Translations under genes and position numbers: made by a program | The notes under the pieces: model-generated | Seen by the model: the letters and a program-made list of their open reading frames with translations, nothing else | The model's database searches: none | What the model was told of the DNA's origin: nothing | Assembly: GCA_030248195.1 (NCBI GenBank) | Contig: JASAND010028276.1 | Span: 1-64,000, forward strand | Reading direction: 5' to 3' | DNA: 64,000 nucleotides | Origin: Trissonchulus latispiculum | Taxonomy: Eukaryota > Nematoda > Enoplea > Enoplida > Ironidae | Part shown: one piece after another, positions 1-11,375 of the stretch | Numbering within the stretch: position 1 is the stretch's first letter | How the letters are laid out: every line of letters begins with the position of its first letter

Positions 1-398
1 GGTCGGGAGTCAATCCCAGACCAGCAGATGGAGTGCCGGCATGCGGGACGCCCCCTTGCTCCGGAAAAGTAGAACCTGGAAAAATAATTTGCAAAAGTTG
101 AGTCAAAGAAAAATCAGCACGGGACGTCAAAACGTAAACAACTTCGATAGCGTCCCACGTAGCAGGATTACCAATCCAGACTGACAAAAGTTACCTAGAA
201 AAAACCAAGGGAAGCAAGAAGCGCGAATTGGAGGTCTGTAGAAATTGGAGGCATGCGGTGCCAAAATGCATCAGAAAACGAAGTTCTAGCTGCAACGGGT
301 AATGAGCCCAAACCTGGCGTGCGAAAATTTAAATGTGGCATATACCACTCAACTTGTGACTGGGCCGCCTGTTGTAAAATCGGCTGGTTTTACACGTT
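1..398 (-). other. Possible continuation of the Gag-like minus-strand gene, reaching the window edge
   Basis: The minus strand from about 76 down to 1 reads without stops as a Gly/Pro/Thr-rich stretch, in a different frame from the Gag-like gene at 399-2507. Between 80 and 398 I see no convincing frame. It may be the frame-shifted tail of that gene or its 3' flank. The gene's end lies outside the window, so this is inference. Confidence 0.2.
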
Positions 399-2507
399 TC
401 AGATAGGGACTGTAGGGGTAGGGGAGGGAGAGGTGGGGGCGGACTGGGAAACGGGGCGGGGAAGGGACATACGTAAAGGACAACTCATGCGCGGCTGAAA
501 AACGGGTGTAGACGCCGGCTGATTTCGTAAAAACTGAAAAGAATCACTAAAAGTAGGTGGGCGCATCACCCCAGTTTGAGTAGAAATCACCGGTGAAGAA
601 GTAGACACAGGTAAATTTAAACGTGGCGGAGCCGGCCAAGCTCCGAGTGGAGCCGGAACCGGCTGCGGCGATGGCTCAACGGCCATTTGCCCCGCCAAAG
701 AAAGAGAATCAGACACTAAACTTGCAGGTAACAAAACTGAAGCAAAACGCGGGGGCCCTTGTTCGGCCTGCACCGGCAGAACCAATTGAACACAGGGCTG
801 ATCCAAATTTACCAAAGAAAGAGATGAATTTTCATTTGAGTGAAACACTACATCACCCAAGGTAGCTGTCGAAACACTAGTAGTCGTCGGAAAAAGTTGA
901 TCTATAATTTCTTCCTGAGAAAGAGAGGTGGGAGGGGGAGAGGCAGGAGGGGCCGACCCGACATCGTTCAACTTATCTGGATCTGGCAAAATTTCCAAAG
1001 GCGGCGATTTTGACACAATTTTGACATCAACCAATTTTTGAGAATGACGCTTGTCGCCATCAATATGCGCAATCAAAAATTGTGACAAAGGTTGAAAAAC
1101 AGGTTCATTCATAATATGTGGAAGCGCTGAGCCTTCAAAACGTTCTAAAGTATCACGCTGCGAAACTTGACTCAAAGTTTTGGTGCGCTGCAGCAATTGA
1201 AAATGTTCGATAGCGAAAGAGGGACACGAAAGTAGCAAGCGCTGGACAACCAAAACTAGGTCGACCACATCTTTGATCGCATAGGCAATTTCAGAAGGTT
1301 TCAAAAAAGACATAAATCCATGCGCCGAAACATCTTTGCATAAGCGCCCAGGATATTTCAAAACATGCTGCTGGAGCCACCCCATAGAGAGGTTCTCATG
1401 CAGTTTAGGGGGGGGGGGAAGACAGCGCTGATTGTTCTCGTCAAACCAAATATGCGGGCCCCGCATTGGATGTTCAGGGTCATTCCCGGGCGGGAGACCC
1501 TTCAGGGCCATTCGGCGATACGTAAAACGGTAGAAATGATTTATGTCAACTAACGAATTTCTAGCATCAATACCAAGGTTGCCCAAAATCCGACGCGCAT
1601 CAGACAAAGCGCCGACTGCTAAAACTGGAAACGGGGTGTTATACAGCAGTGGTTGCAGTGCATAGCGAATTAATTTCCACGATGGCACTTGAAGATACAA
1701 AACGTGGACCATCAGAACAACAATTCTCAAGCCAGAATTCAAACCGGGACTCGATGGTCGGGTTCAAGGGATCAACCGCTTCGCGAAATGCTGTGATATC
1801 TGTTGGGACGGCAAACTGTAAAGTCGTCGCCGACTGGCCCGTCGGAATATCCAGCCATGGCTGAGAATGACCCTCAACATCCAAGACGAGAAAACCCGCC
1901 TCACAAGCCCAAAAAAACAAATTTTGGACCTCCCCAAAGAGATCTGCGATATCAGTTACAATTTGTGTTGCTGCCCGCAACTTTTCAGGTAGAAACGTAG
2001 ACTGATGAATTGTATTCAGCCAGTCCTCCCGCCAGCGTCTGTCAGCGGCGGAAGCAAAATCAATCTTGGGGGGAGGTTTGTCTTGGAAAATAAGACTCAA
2101 ATCCTCTAAGGATATGGGAGGCAGCGGTTCTGTGTTAGATTTCCGCTTTTCGGACCGTTCCCGTTTCCGAGAGCGGCGCGAAGTCGCCGATTTCTGTGAA
2201 CGTTTCGATTTCTGAGATTTCTTAGACGGGGAGGGATCTGAAACAGCTTCGACATCTACTAAAACGTCTTCAGACGTATCTTACTCTGAAGTATGTTAAA
2301 TCGAATCGGACTCCGAAGAACGAGACTTTTTCGTGCGCTGAGAACGGCGCAAAGGAATCTGATCACTAGGGGGGCGCCCACTTCTGAAAGCTTTTTCCAG
2401 TCGCGGGTCGCCCGTTTTTCCTGTAAAGTTTCTGACAAAGGTTGCTCGGGACTAGACTCCCGTTCTGATGTTTCCGATTTATCCTGATGCCTGCGTTTCC
2501 GAACCAT
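399..2507 (-). pseudogene. Degenerate Gag-like structural gene of a retroelement
   Basis: A minus-strand coding stretch in at least three frames. It starts at the ATG at 2507 with a Lys/Arg/Ser-rich segment. The frame then shifts near 2390-2360; two in-frame TAA codons lie around 2284-2300. A second SR-rich segment (about 2270-2130) leads into a folded-looking region rich in Trp and Leu (about 2100-1740). A further shift near 1740 passes into a 447-codon frame (1742-399), helical in its first half and Pro/Ser/Thr-rich in its last 200 residues. A basic SR tract, a mostly helical middle and a proline-rich tail suit a Gag or other structural ORF of a retroelement. I recognise no family and see no CCHC knuckle. 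Alternatively it is a decayed host nuclear protein. The shifts and stops mean it is not functional as read. Confidence 0.4.
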
Positions 2508-2800
2508 TTTTCAAGCCAACAGACACTGTGGAAGACTACCTGACCCTACACTATAAAATAATCAAGAAAATACCACCTGATAGTTTTCCTGGGCAGATCC
2601 AGAAAACAAACCAAATTTGAACAGGAACCCCGGAAGGCCTCCTGGCAGGTGAACCAAACAGGAAGACACAACCAAGAAACAACCAAACCAGCTCTGAAAC
2701 AAGAAATATATATAGTGCATTACAGGAAAGTGGAGAAAAACACCAAATTCGTTGCAGGAAACAGAAAGATTTAGAGAAAAGCAACTCAAAAGACTAGAAA
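2508..2800 (-). promoter_or_regulatory. Possible leader/promoter of the Gag-like gene
   Basis: Upstream of the ATG at 2507 the minus strand has an alternating TATATATATA stretch (plus 2706-2714) about 200 bp before the start codon, then a GT-rich leader. It could be a TATA box and 5' leader or part of an LTR. No matching LTR copy was seen. Confidence 0.2.
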
Positions 2801-2999
2801 TCAAAATAGAAAGAAAATTTCAAAGAACGAGAAGTCCAAGGGTACCAAAAGGTACGTACTCAAGAAATTTCAAAAGTCAAGACGTTGAAATTAAAGAAAT
2901 ACGTATTGAACAATTTAGAAATTCAACGATATGAATTTAAAAGAACAAAGAAAGCCACAGAACTTATGAAATTTAATCTAAGAAAGAATACGTATATAC

Positions 3000-3645
3000 G
3001 TACACATATACATTCATGGGTCCCCCATGACATCGTTCGTGACATCGCTCACACTGTACACACATATACACATATACATACATGAGTCCCCCATGACATC
3101 GTTCGTGACATCGCTCACACTGTACACACATATACATATATACATACATAGGTCCCCCCATGACATCGTTTGTGACATCGCTCACACTGTACACACATAC
3201 ACATATACATACATGGCCTCCATGACATCGTTCATGACATCGCTCACACTGTACACACATATACACATATACATACATGGGTCCCCCATGACATCGTTCG
3301 TGACATCGCTTACACTGTAGTGTACACACATATACACATATACATACATGGGTCCCCCCATGACATCGTTCGTGACATCGCTCACACTGTACACACATAT
3401 ACATATATACATAGGTCCCCCCATGACATCGTTTGTGACATCGCTCACACTGTACACACATACACATATACATACATGGCCTCCATGACATCGTTCGTGA
3501 CATCGCTCACACTGTGCACACATATACACATATACATACATGGGTCCCCCATGACATCGTGCGTGACATCGTCACACTGTGCACACATATACAGTCATGG
3601 ATCCCCCATGACATCGTTCGTGACATCGCTCACACGTATACATAC
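3000..3645. repeat. Minisatellite, ten copies of a 57-72-bp unit
   Basis: CATGACATCGTT recurs at 3026, 3092, 3159, 3221, 3287, 3359, 3422, 3483, 3550 and 3607. Each unit joins this near-constant block (CATGACATCGTTCGTGACATCGC) to a variable CA/TA-rich microsatellite block (ACACATATACACATATACATAC). Length variation lies in the microsatellite part. Open frames on both strands are by-products of a unit length near a multiple of three. Confidence 0.95.
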
Positions 3646-4320
3646 CTAGGCACTGTCCACACTACGCAATCCAGTTTCGCTGAATGTGACTTTTTAATGT
3701 GAAAAACTGGGGGAGTGGGTGGGTGCCTCTCCCTCTCCTCTCGGACGATGTGTACATACTTACGTACTTTCTTACCACGTATGATACGAACTGTACATAC
3801 ATTTTTGGACAATGTACACACCTGATGCCCTCATGTACATACCTTCCCCTCCATATGTACACACCTACCTCTCCTGCCATCGCATGGAAGGGTTACCAAT
3901 TTTTCCTGCAAAGCCCGAAACATTGCTAAACTTTTGCGTTTTTCTTTATTTTAAATGGATAGAGTTGGAACCAATTGTCCGGCAAATCTTCGGATGACGG
4001 CCGGCGGCCAATGCGTTGCTCGAGTGTTGATCGGCCGTTGGTCGAACTGGCAAACACCCAGCACTATTGAATAGTTTGGATAATTTTCGGTAGTTGCTAC
4101 GCGAATTCCCAGACGAAGTTTGTAGAAATTTCGAGCATTTTAGTGGAGCCTAAAAATGTTTAAAAATGCTCGATTTAATTTATTTGTTTGAAGAAATGCT
4201 CGATTTTAAGAAGTAATAACTTTGTAGTGGTGCTCGAGATAATTTGAGAAGCAGTATGAGAGTGGGGGGTAGTTGTAAGTACATGTCCATGCATTAGTAT
4301 TTTTCGACAAGGCAGGTGTT
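3646..4320. other. Intergenic DNA, no gene recognised
   Basis: Several GTACATAC/GTACACAC motifs between 3745 and 3870 echo the neighbouring minisatellite. A short motif (AAATGCTCGATTTAA and relatives) repeats between 4150 and 4210. Nothing coding is supported. Confidence 0.5.
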
Positions 4321-4321
4321 T

Positions 4322-4495
4322 GGGGGTGGGTAGCAGGACCATTCACTACACTAGCTAGCTAACCATTGGCTTGTGTTTAGGGGGGTGTAGCAGGACCATT
4401 CACTACACTAGCTAGCTAATTCCATAGGCTTGATGGATGATGGATGTAGTGGAGGGCCATTGGGTCCATTAATGGCGGAACGGCGGCCATATTGG
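4322..4495 (+). repeat. Left border repeat, inverted relative to 23130-23300
   Basis: Two direct copies of GTAGCAGGACCATTCACTAC plus ACTAGCTAGCTAA (near 4331 and 4387) are followed by a GATGGATGTAGTGGAG block. The reverse complement of 23130-23300 carries the same blocks in the same order. This suggests inverted borders of one large composite structure, or two copies of a dispersed repeat in opposite orientation. Confidence 0.7.
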
Positions 4496-4685
4496 ATTGA
4501 CTGTTGGTGGGTAGCTACGTGGTGGGGGTTTGGTTGATGGGTAGCTATGTGGTTAGGTTTTGGGGAAAGGTGAAATTGTGGGTTGGGGGAGAGGGGGTGG
4601 GTTTGGGGTGGGGTAAGGGGGGGGGTGTTTCCAGCTCCCGCCAGCTATTTGTCTATTCTGCTCAGAAATTTTGTGGGAAATGCGG

Positions 4686-5594
4686 TATAGGTGTAATTGG
4701 GGGGGGGGGGGGGTTTGGGGTGGGGGGTAAACCCCCCCAGCCATTTTTTTCAAACCCCCCCCCCAGAAATGTTTGGGTGTTCCCGGGCCCGCTCCGCAAC
4801 TGGGGGGTGGGGTATTCGCGCCGAAGGTAAGAAAATTGGCTAAAAATTGTGTATTTTTATGTCTAATTTTGTAAAATTTTTAAAAAAAAGTCCAAATTTT
4901 TTGCTTAACGTGTTTATTATGTCGAGAAATACACGAGGGTTTAATGGACTTCTAGACTCAATATTGACGTTGTTCTAGACTCAGAAAGATGTTGGCAATC
5001 AAGTTTTTGAGTTAAAAAACACTGTGTAATGTTAAAATTACTGATTGATTTCATGGTTCTCGGCATTAGCAATGGCTGGAAATGCGATTTTTGGCATAAA
5101 AATAGAAAGAAATTTTTGGGGGATGTTTGGGGGGCGTGGGGGGGGGGTTGGGGGACATAGGTGTGGCTGGCGAAAAAAGTGGGGGTGAGGGTTCAGAAAA
5201 AAATAGGGAGGGGGTTTGGCGAAAAAAAGGGGAAGGGGGGGGGTCGCGAAACGTCGATTTGGGGGGAGGGGAAAGAAAAATTTTCTAGGGGGGGGGTCGG
5301 CGAAAAATTTTAAAAAAAGATCGGTTTTGCGTTAGAAAATTGAAAAAATTTCTCAATTTAGAGCTATTTTTAACGATTTTTAGCTTAATTAAGCGAATTC
5401 TAGCAAATTTTCGCTTATTTTTGGAATTTTTTGGAAAATGTTCGAATTTTTAGCTAAAAATTTTCAAAAAGTTAGGTAGGGGTTTGAAAATTTTTAGGGG
5501 GGAGGGGTCTGAAAAAATTACACCTATGTTGGGGGGTCTAAAAAGGGGGACCCCCCAAAATTCCGGGGGAGGGCCCCCAACCCAAATCCCCGTA
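4686..5594. mobile_element. MITE of the ATAGGTGTA family, interrupted by another MITE
   Basis: The left end reads TATAGGTGTAATTGG. The interior (AAAATTGGCTAAAAATTG..., TTTTGCTTAACGTGTTTATT..., AAATGCGATTTTTGGCATAA) matches the element at 20229-20668. The right part is split by the element at 5156-5528; the last bases (...AAATCCCCGTA) lack the ACACCTATG terminus, so the right end is damaged. Confidence 0.7.
5156..5528. mobile_element. MITE, 373 bp, CATAGGTGT / ACACCTATG ends, 8-bp TSD
   Basis: It starts CATAGGTGTGGCTGG and ends TTACACCTATG. Flanks are TTGGGGGA (5148-5155) and TTGGGGGG (5529-5536), a 7/8-matching 8-bp duplication. It sits inside the element at 4686-5594. The 8-bp duplication suits a hAT-like transposase, but no transposase is present. 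Confidence 0.85.
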
Positions 5595-5823
5595 TAAATT
5601 GCATTTGTTTATGCAAATATTTCAATAGGAAAGGTTAAAATATATATACAGTGTGAAATATGAAGGACTACACGCCAACAAGGTTATAAAATGTCGTGAG
5701 ATTTTAACAAACAATCGTATTTTGTGTAAAATGTGTAAGGTTGAGTAATGATTAGGGGAAAAGGAATATTTTTCAAGTTTAAGGAAAGAGTTCGCTTTTT
5801 TGGGGCAAAGTTTGATAAGAGGG
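5595..5823. other. AT-rich spacer
   Basis: No gene or repeat recognised. ATATATATAC at about 5640 is the only notable tract. Confidence 0.4.
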
Positions 5824-6191
5824 CATAGGTGTGGCTGGCGAAAAAAGTGGGGGTGGGGGTTCAGAAAAAATAGGGAGGGGGTTTGGCGAAAAAAGGGGAA
5901 GGGGGGGTCGCGAAACGTCGATTTGGGGGGAGGGGTAAGAAAAATTTTCTAGGGGGGGGGGTCGGCGAAAAATTTCAAAAAAATCGGTTTTGCGTTAGAA
6001 AATTGAAGAAATTTCTCAATTTACAGCTATTTTTAACGATTTTTAGCTTAATTAAGCGAATTCTAGCAAATCTTCGCTAATTTTTGGAATTTTTTGGAAA
6101 ATGTTCGAATTTTTAGCTAAAAATTTTCAAAAACTTAGGTAGGGGTTTGAAAATTTTTAGGGGGGAGGGGTCTGAAAAAATTACACCTATG
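5824..6191. mobile_element. Second copy of the same MITE inside a duplicated flank
   Basis: Nearly identical to 5156-5528, including its G-rich tracts. Its right flank (6192-6256) also matches the host element after 5528, but the left flank (TAAGAGGG) does not match the right one. The copy therefore arrived by duplication of an already nested segment, not fresh insertion. Confidence 0.8.
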
Positions 6192-6256
6192 TTGGGGGGT
6201 CTAAAAAGGGGGACCCCCCAAAATTCCGGGGGAGGGTCCCCCAACCCAAATCCCCG

Positions 6257-6575
6257 TTGCATTTTTAGGTACCCATTTTTAGGTCAAATTTTGTAAAATT
6301 TTTAAAAAAGTCCAAATTTTTTGCTTAACGTGTTTATTGTCGGGAGAAATACACGAGGGTTTAATGGACTTTTCGGATAAAACGTTAAGAACAAGCCTTA
6401 TTTTGATGAAAAAGGGCTAAATTACAGAAAATTTTGCATTTTTTGGCCATTTTTTGAATTTTCTGAGGTCCGAATTTTGGGGGGGGTTCGGGGGGTACTC
6501 CCCATCACATTTCGGGGGTCGACCACCAAATTTCCGAAGTTTACCCCTCCCCCAACCAAAATTTCCAGGGAAACT
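6257..6575. repeat. Fragment of the ATAGGTGTA-family interior
   Basis: 6270-6365 repeats the block at 4860-4950 (GTAAAATTTTTAAAAAAGTCC..., TTGCTTAACGTGTTTATT, AGAAATACACGAGGG). The remainder leads into the G-rich array. No coding sequence. Confidence 0.6.
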
Positions 6576-7869
6576 ATGGAAACGGGTGGTAGGGGGATTC
6601 CGAAATTTGGGGGAGAGTTCTAATTTTTTATCCGAAATTTATCTGAAATTTGGGGTTAACCGGTTTGGGAGTCCTAATATTTGGGGGAAACAGGTGGTAG
6701 GGGGATTCGAAATTTGGGGGAGAGTTCTAATTTTTTATCCAAAATTTATCTGAAATTTGAGGTTAACGGGTGCGGGGACCCCACAGGGGGAACCCAGAGA
6801 CCCCTCCAAAGCTGAAATTTGAGGAATTGGGGGACCCCACCTGATCCCGAAATTTATCTGAAATCTGGGGGAAACGGGTGGTAGGTGGATTCGAAATTTG
6901 GGGGAGAGTCCAAATTTTTTTATCCGAAATTGCCGTACGTTTACTTGGGGGTGTGGCACATTTACATAGGTGTGTGGGGATTCGAAGTTTGGGGGAGAGT
7001 CCTAATTTTTTATCCGAAATTTATCTGAAACTTGGGGTTAACGGGTTGGGGGGGACCCCACCTGAATTCGAAATTTGGGGGAGAGTCCTAACGGGTTGGG
7101 GGTGTTTGGATTGGGGGACCCCACCTGAATCCTGATCCCGAAATTTATCTGAAATTTGGGGGAAACGGGTGGTAGGGGGATTCGAAATTTGGTGGAGAGT
7201 CCTAATTTTTTATCCGAAATTTATCTGAAATTTGGGGTTAACCGGTTTGGGAGTCCTAATATTTGGGGGAAACAGGCGGTAGGGGGATTCGAAATTTGGG
7301 GGAGAGTTCTAATTTTTTATCCAAAATTTATCTGAAATTTGGGGTTAACGGGTGCGGGGACCCCACAGGGGGAACCCAGAGACCCCTCCAAAGCTGAAAT
7401 TTGAGGAATTGGGGGACCCCACCTGATCCCGAAATTTATCTGAAATCTGGGGGAAACGGGTGGTAGGTGGATTCGAAATTTGGGGGAGAGTCCAAATTTT
7501 TTATCCGAAATTGCCGTACGTTTACTTGGGGGTGAGTCGATGGACGGGTTGGGGGGCGTGGTAGGGGGATTAGAAATTTAGGGGAGAGTCCTAATTTTTT
7601 CTATCCGAAATTTATCTGAAATTTTGGGTTAACGGATTGGGGGGTGTTTGGGTTGGGGGACCCCACCTGAATTTGAAATTTGGGGGAGAGTTCTAATTTT
7701 TTATCCGAAATTTATCTAAAATTTGGGGTTAACGGGTTGGGGAGTCCTAATATTTGGGGGAAACAGGTGGTAGGGGGATTCGAAATTTGGGGGAGAGTTC
7801 TAATTTTTTATCCAAAATTTATCTGAAATTTGGGGTTAACGGGTTCGGGGACCCCACAGGGTGAACCCA
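6576..7869. repeat. G-rich satellite array, left arm
   Basis: Tandem and interleaved copies of GGGGATTCGAAATTTGGGGG, TATCCGAAATTTATCTGAAA and GGGGTTAACGGGTTGGGG, with GGGGACCCCACCTGA. A higher-order unit of about 582 bp is visible: the block at about 6660-6955 recurs at about 7242-7535. The same sequence occurs as its reverse complement at 19830-23110. Open frames here are low-complexity by-products. Confidence 0.9.
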
Positions 7870-8532
7870 CCCACCCCCTCCCGGGATTTTTGCTTCTCCC
7901 CTCGGGATTTTTTGGATGCCCAAATTTTTTCGCAAAAATAGCTATTTTTAGCTTAAATCCTGGCATTTTTGAGAACTTTTGCGATTCACCATCATAGGTG
8001 TACCACCTCTTTGGGTTGGGGGGAGTAGTCCAAATTTGGCTTGGGTTGGTCTCAACAATCGGAAATTTTCAAAAAAACTGTACCCAAATTTTTTTCAGCT
8101 AAAAATAGCCTTTTTTGGACATACAATCGACTATTTTTGACATAAATCTAATAAAAAACCACTCGTATTGCGTTTTAAAACCTATTTTTTAGCGTTTTTA
8201 ACTGTTTGTAGACAATTTTTTCAGAAAATTTTTGAAAAATTGCAAAAATTTGTGCAAAAATTTAGCAATTTTCCTCTTGTTTGGACCCCATTTTAGGGGG
8301 GGAGAGGGGGTCTGAGCTCGGCTTGGGGGGGGAGTAGTTGAGGTCGGGTATGGGGGGTGGGGGGTCTGGCCTCTCCGTGGGGGGGTCTCACAGGGGGTAA
8401 ACTGTAGCCTGGTACACCTATGTTCACCATGCAAAATACGCCAAAAAATACCATTTTTTGGCTCATTTTTGCGAAGTCGAAGTCCCCCCGGGAAGTCCCC
8501 CCCCCGAAAAAAAATCCCTAAAAAATACCCTG
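7870..8532. mobile_element. CAGGGTATTTTT-family MITE, split by the element at 7993-8422
   Basis: The right end is AAAAATACCCTG (ends 8532). The interior TAGCTTAAATCCTGGCATTTTTGAGAAC and CAAAATACGCCAAAAAATACC matches the intact member at 16844-17190. The left end near 7870 is uncertain. Removing 7993-8422 plus one 8-bp duplication restores continuity with the family. Confidence 0.7.
7993..8422. mobile_element. MITE, 430 bp, CATAGGTGTACCA / TGGTACACCTATG, exact 8-bp TSD
   Basis: Perfect 13-bp terminal inverted repeats are flanked on both sides by TTCACCAT (7985-7992 and 8423-8430). The sequence outside resumes the interrupted CAGGG-family MITE, which supplies an empty-site comparison. The 8-bp duplication suggests hAT-like mobilisation. 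Confidence 0.93.
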
Positions 8533-8980
8533 TGATATATGCCACACTGCTCTAACCCCTCCGGTGCGACCTGGGGGTGACCTAGAGTTGGCGGGAAAAC
8601 CCATCTGCGGGGAAAACCCCACTTTTCAAAATTGAATATTTTTCTAACCGTTAGCAGGTAAGGTCGAACTAATATATACATATATACATTTGTTTAATAG
8701 AGCCAATAGATTAAACTGGTATAGGTTTTACCTGGGTTCGTTCTGTTGTGGGTGCTCCAGGAGATCGAAATCGGACATGGCGCCATTTCAAGCCAAAATT
8801 TCAATTTTGACCAAAAATGCTTATATATTTTAGCAGTAAATGGGTTTAGTTAGGCTCTAAATACAAGAAAAACGCGTTATCTACACTGTAGGTTGCTTAA
8901 ACTGGCGAAAATAAACAATTTTTAAAAATTTCCAAAATTTGCCTATGTTTACGTGTTAAACATGCAAAATTTTCAAAATT
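8533..8980 (+). repeat. Left arm of a foldback pair (partner 13538-13968)
   Basis: The reverse complement of 13538-13968 matches this arm along its length. Shared blocks include GATATATGCCACACTGC, ACCCCTCCGGTGCGACCTGG, GTATAGGTTTTACC, AAATCGGACATGG and GCTTAAACTG. The arms are clearly diverged. They enclose 4.6 kb of AT-rich DNA with no gene. Confidence 0.85.
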
Positions 8981-9847
8981 CAATTTTCTGAAATTTTTCA
9001 AAAATGTTCGTATATATTTTTCGATGTATAGCCATGGGGGGAAAACCCACCTCCTTTTTTGGGGGAAATAACCCACCCGCCTCCTGGACCAAGGGTTGGA
9101 GCTATGAGCTCCAAAACATAGCAAAACATGCAAAACGCTATATACTCTTTCTTACCTACGTATGTGTGCAAAGATCAAGTCATTTGGTTCACTCCTGCTC
9201 ATTTATGACATTTTGAAAATGACACCTACTTTTTGGTCCAACCATGCCAAAATTTTGCAAAAGTTTGGACCGATGTAACTTTTCACTGACCAGAAAAGTT
9301 GTGCAAATATCTGCAATGATGAAAGTCTTCATCTTTGCACACAGCAAAAATTAGATCGATCCGATGCACCGTTAGTCTGGCACATAGCCAAATGTGGAGG
9401 GGAGAAAACCCACTTTGGGGGGACCCACCCAATTTTTTTAAAATTTTTAAACAACCAAACAGGGAAACAATTCGACACTATAGCTATATACTATCGAGAA
9501 CGCTGCATCATCCTATGGTGTCAGATTTGGATAATTTTGCTTCCTTGGCTAGCTAGGACCCAAAAACCCTGAAAGTGCCATTTCGTTACTGGAGGACCCA
9601 GGACACTAGGTCCAATTGTGGATTTTAACAGCCAATTGAACGTAAAAAACCATTCTCTACACGATAGAATAATAAGTTTTATCAAATTATATATATACAT
9701 CGTTTTTAGCATTCTGGCTTATTGTTAGGCCAACATTTATGGGGGGGCTGCCCCCTCGATCTAGCCCTAGGGAAAATGCCCTAGGCGGGCATGCAGTGGC
9801 TGGAATAGGGAAAGAAGGAAGGGCGGAAAAAATGCCAATATAATTGA
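8981..9847. other. Foldback interior, no gene recognised
   Basis: AT-rich with short GGGGAAAACCCAC and CCCACCC motifs (about 9040 and 9410) like those near both arms. The short open frames show no recognisable protein. Confidence 0.4.
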
Positions 9848-10138
9848 CAGGGTATTTTTAGGGATTTTTTTTCGGGGGGGCCGGGGGGGAAGATGTTTTT
9901 GCAGCAATGGTATTTTTTGGCGTATTTTGCATGGTGAAACTCAAAAAGTTCTCAAAAATGCCAGGATTTAAGCTAAAAATTGCTACGAAAAATTCTCCGG
10001 CGAAGCCGAAAAATTGTTGAAAATTGGCCTATTTTTGGCAAAAATTTGGGCCTCCAAAAAATCCCGGGGGGGGAAGCAAAAATCCCGGGAGGGGGCGATT
10101 TCGGGGGGGGGGCCGCCCCCCCCCGTAAAAATACCCTG
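9848..10138. mobile_element. MITE, 291 bp, CAGGGTATTTTT / AAAAATACCCTG, TSD AATTGA
   Basis: Perfect 12-bp terminal inverted repeats are flanked by AATTGA on both sides (9842-9847 and 10139-10144). The ends are followed by GGGATTTTTT and G/C runs. Same family as 16844-17190 and 7870-8532. No coding sequence. Confidence 0.9.
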
Positions 10139-10604
10139 AATTGACAGTCGGCGCTGAAAATGATAGAAACTAGATTCAGCGCCGAATAGGGAAAGCAGTC
10201 GGCGCTGAAAATTATAGAAACTTTCTGTGGGGGGAAGTCTGGGGGCGGTCCCCCCCAGCTCTGGGGGGGCAAGGATTTCTAGGGAGGGAGAAAATTTTTT
10301 CGAAAAATTCTTACAAAATATATAGCTATTTTTTGCTGCTGAGCTAAAATATATATTAACTATTTTTAACCTAAATTTAAGCTTAAAATTGCTAAAAATG
10401 CTTTAAAATGTCTAAAAATGTCTAAAAATCTTCAAAACCCTATTTTTCCGGGCACTTTAAAGTTCTGGGGGTTAGAAGGCCCGAATCCTGGGGGGGGCAC
10501 CCAAGTCTTGGGGGGAACGAATTTCTGGGGGGGCGCCCCCCCCCCCTGTAGGAAAAAGCCAGTATCGGACTGGTTTTTTTTCCGCCGCGCTATACCTTCC
10601 TTGG
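10139..10604. repeat. Short direct repeat and G/C-tract DNA
   Basis: GTCGGCGCTGAAAATGATAGAAACT (10148) recurs as GTCGGCGCTGAAAATTATAGAAACT (10199), a 51-bp-spaced direct repeat. The remainder is AT-rich with G and C runs. No gene. Confidence 0.6.
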
Positions 10605-10646
10605 CAGGGTATTTTAGGGATTTTTCCGGGGGAGGGGCTTCCTGGG
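10605..10646. mobile_element. Left end of another CAGGG-family copy
   Basis: CAGGGTATTTTAGGGATTTTT marks a family left terminus. The copy is interrupted after about 40 bp by the element at 10647, and no matching right end was found. Confidence 0.55.
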
Positions 10647-11030
10647 CTGGCATTTTTTTAGTGGGGGGGGCCCCACTTTTCGAAGGCCCCCCACTTTTGG
10701 CAGCCCCCACTTTCATCCCCCCAACTTTTCGGAAGCCCCCCCCACTTTTTTGGGGGTCGCCCAAAAGTGTCGAAAAATTAGGTTTTTGAGATCAAATTTT
10801 CAAAAATTTTCTCAATTTTTAGCTAATTTATGGACTTATAAGTTAATTTTAAGCTTAAAAACAGCAATTTTTTTGTGTTTTTACCTAAAAATGCTAATTT
10901 TTCGCTAAAAATTTTGGTATTTTATACCTTGGACTCGCCCCCCCCACTTTTCGGAAGCCCCCCCACTTCCCCCTTTCTGGGGGGGGGGGAGGCGAAGCCC
11001 CCCCACTTTCAAAACCCTAAAAAATGCCAG
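10647..11030. mobile_element. MITE, 384 bp, CTGGCATTTTTT / AAAAATGCCAG ends, TSD CTGGG
   Basis: The left end CTGGCATTTTTTTAG mirrors the right end CTAAAAAATGCCAG. CTGGG flanks both sides (10642-10646 and 11031-11035). The interior is runs of CCCCCCACTTTT and their complements, with strong hairpin potential. Confidence 0.75.
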
Positions 11031-11035
11031 CTGGG

Positions 11036-11375
11036 CCGACTTCTAACTGCGTGAGTTCAGTTGTTTGTCTGTTGTGGTTTAGAATATTTTGATACAGAAA
11101 ACGTACAGCATATTCACCTGCTACAAAGCTTACGGACTGGTTGGGTTGAGGCCATATGTAAGAATTGGTCCACCACACCAGTTATATGTTACGTAGCAGA
11201 GTTATCGACAGCCGGATCCTTATGGAATGATAGCTCAGTTCTAACTTAAGCGTACGTATTACGAATCACTGCGGATCTCATGAACAGAGTGATACGGAGG
11301 ATAATACTACCTTTCCTGGGCCGATAATCTGAAACGATTTGTTGGGTATGTAATGCATAAATCAGAGGGCATAAA
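11036..11375. other. Spacer, no gene recognised
   Basis: Mixed-composition DNA with a 62-codon open frame (11061-11249) that shows no recognisable protein. Confidence 0.4.

Noticed and set aside
2973..3649. Long open frames with repeated C-E-R-C-H or H-I-H-I-Y residues over the minisatellite
   Set aside because: They follow from a repeat unit near 66 bp (a multiple of three) and exist on both strands; no start context or coding signature.
4504..4830. G/P-rich open frames in G-run DNA (also 6454-7135, 8198-8681, 10418-10789, 20101-20406)
   Set aside because: Low-complexity translations of G/C tracts in MITEs and satellites, with no conservation at protein level.
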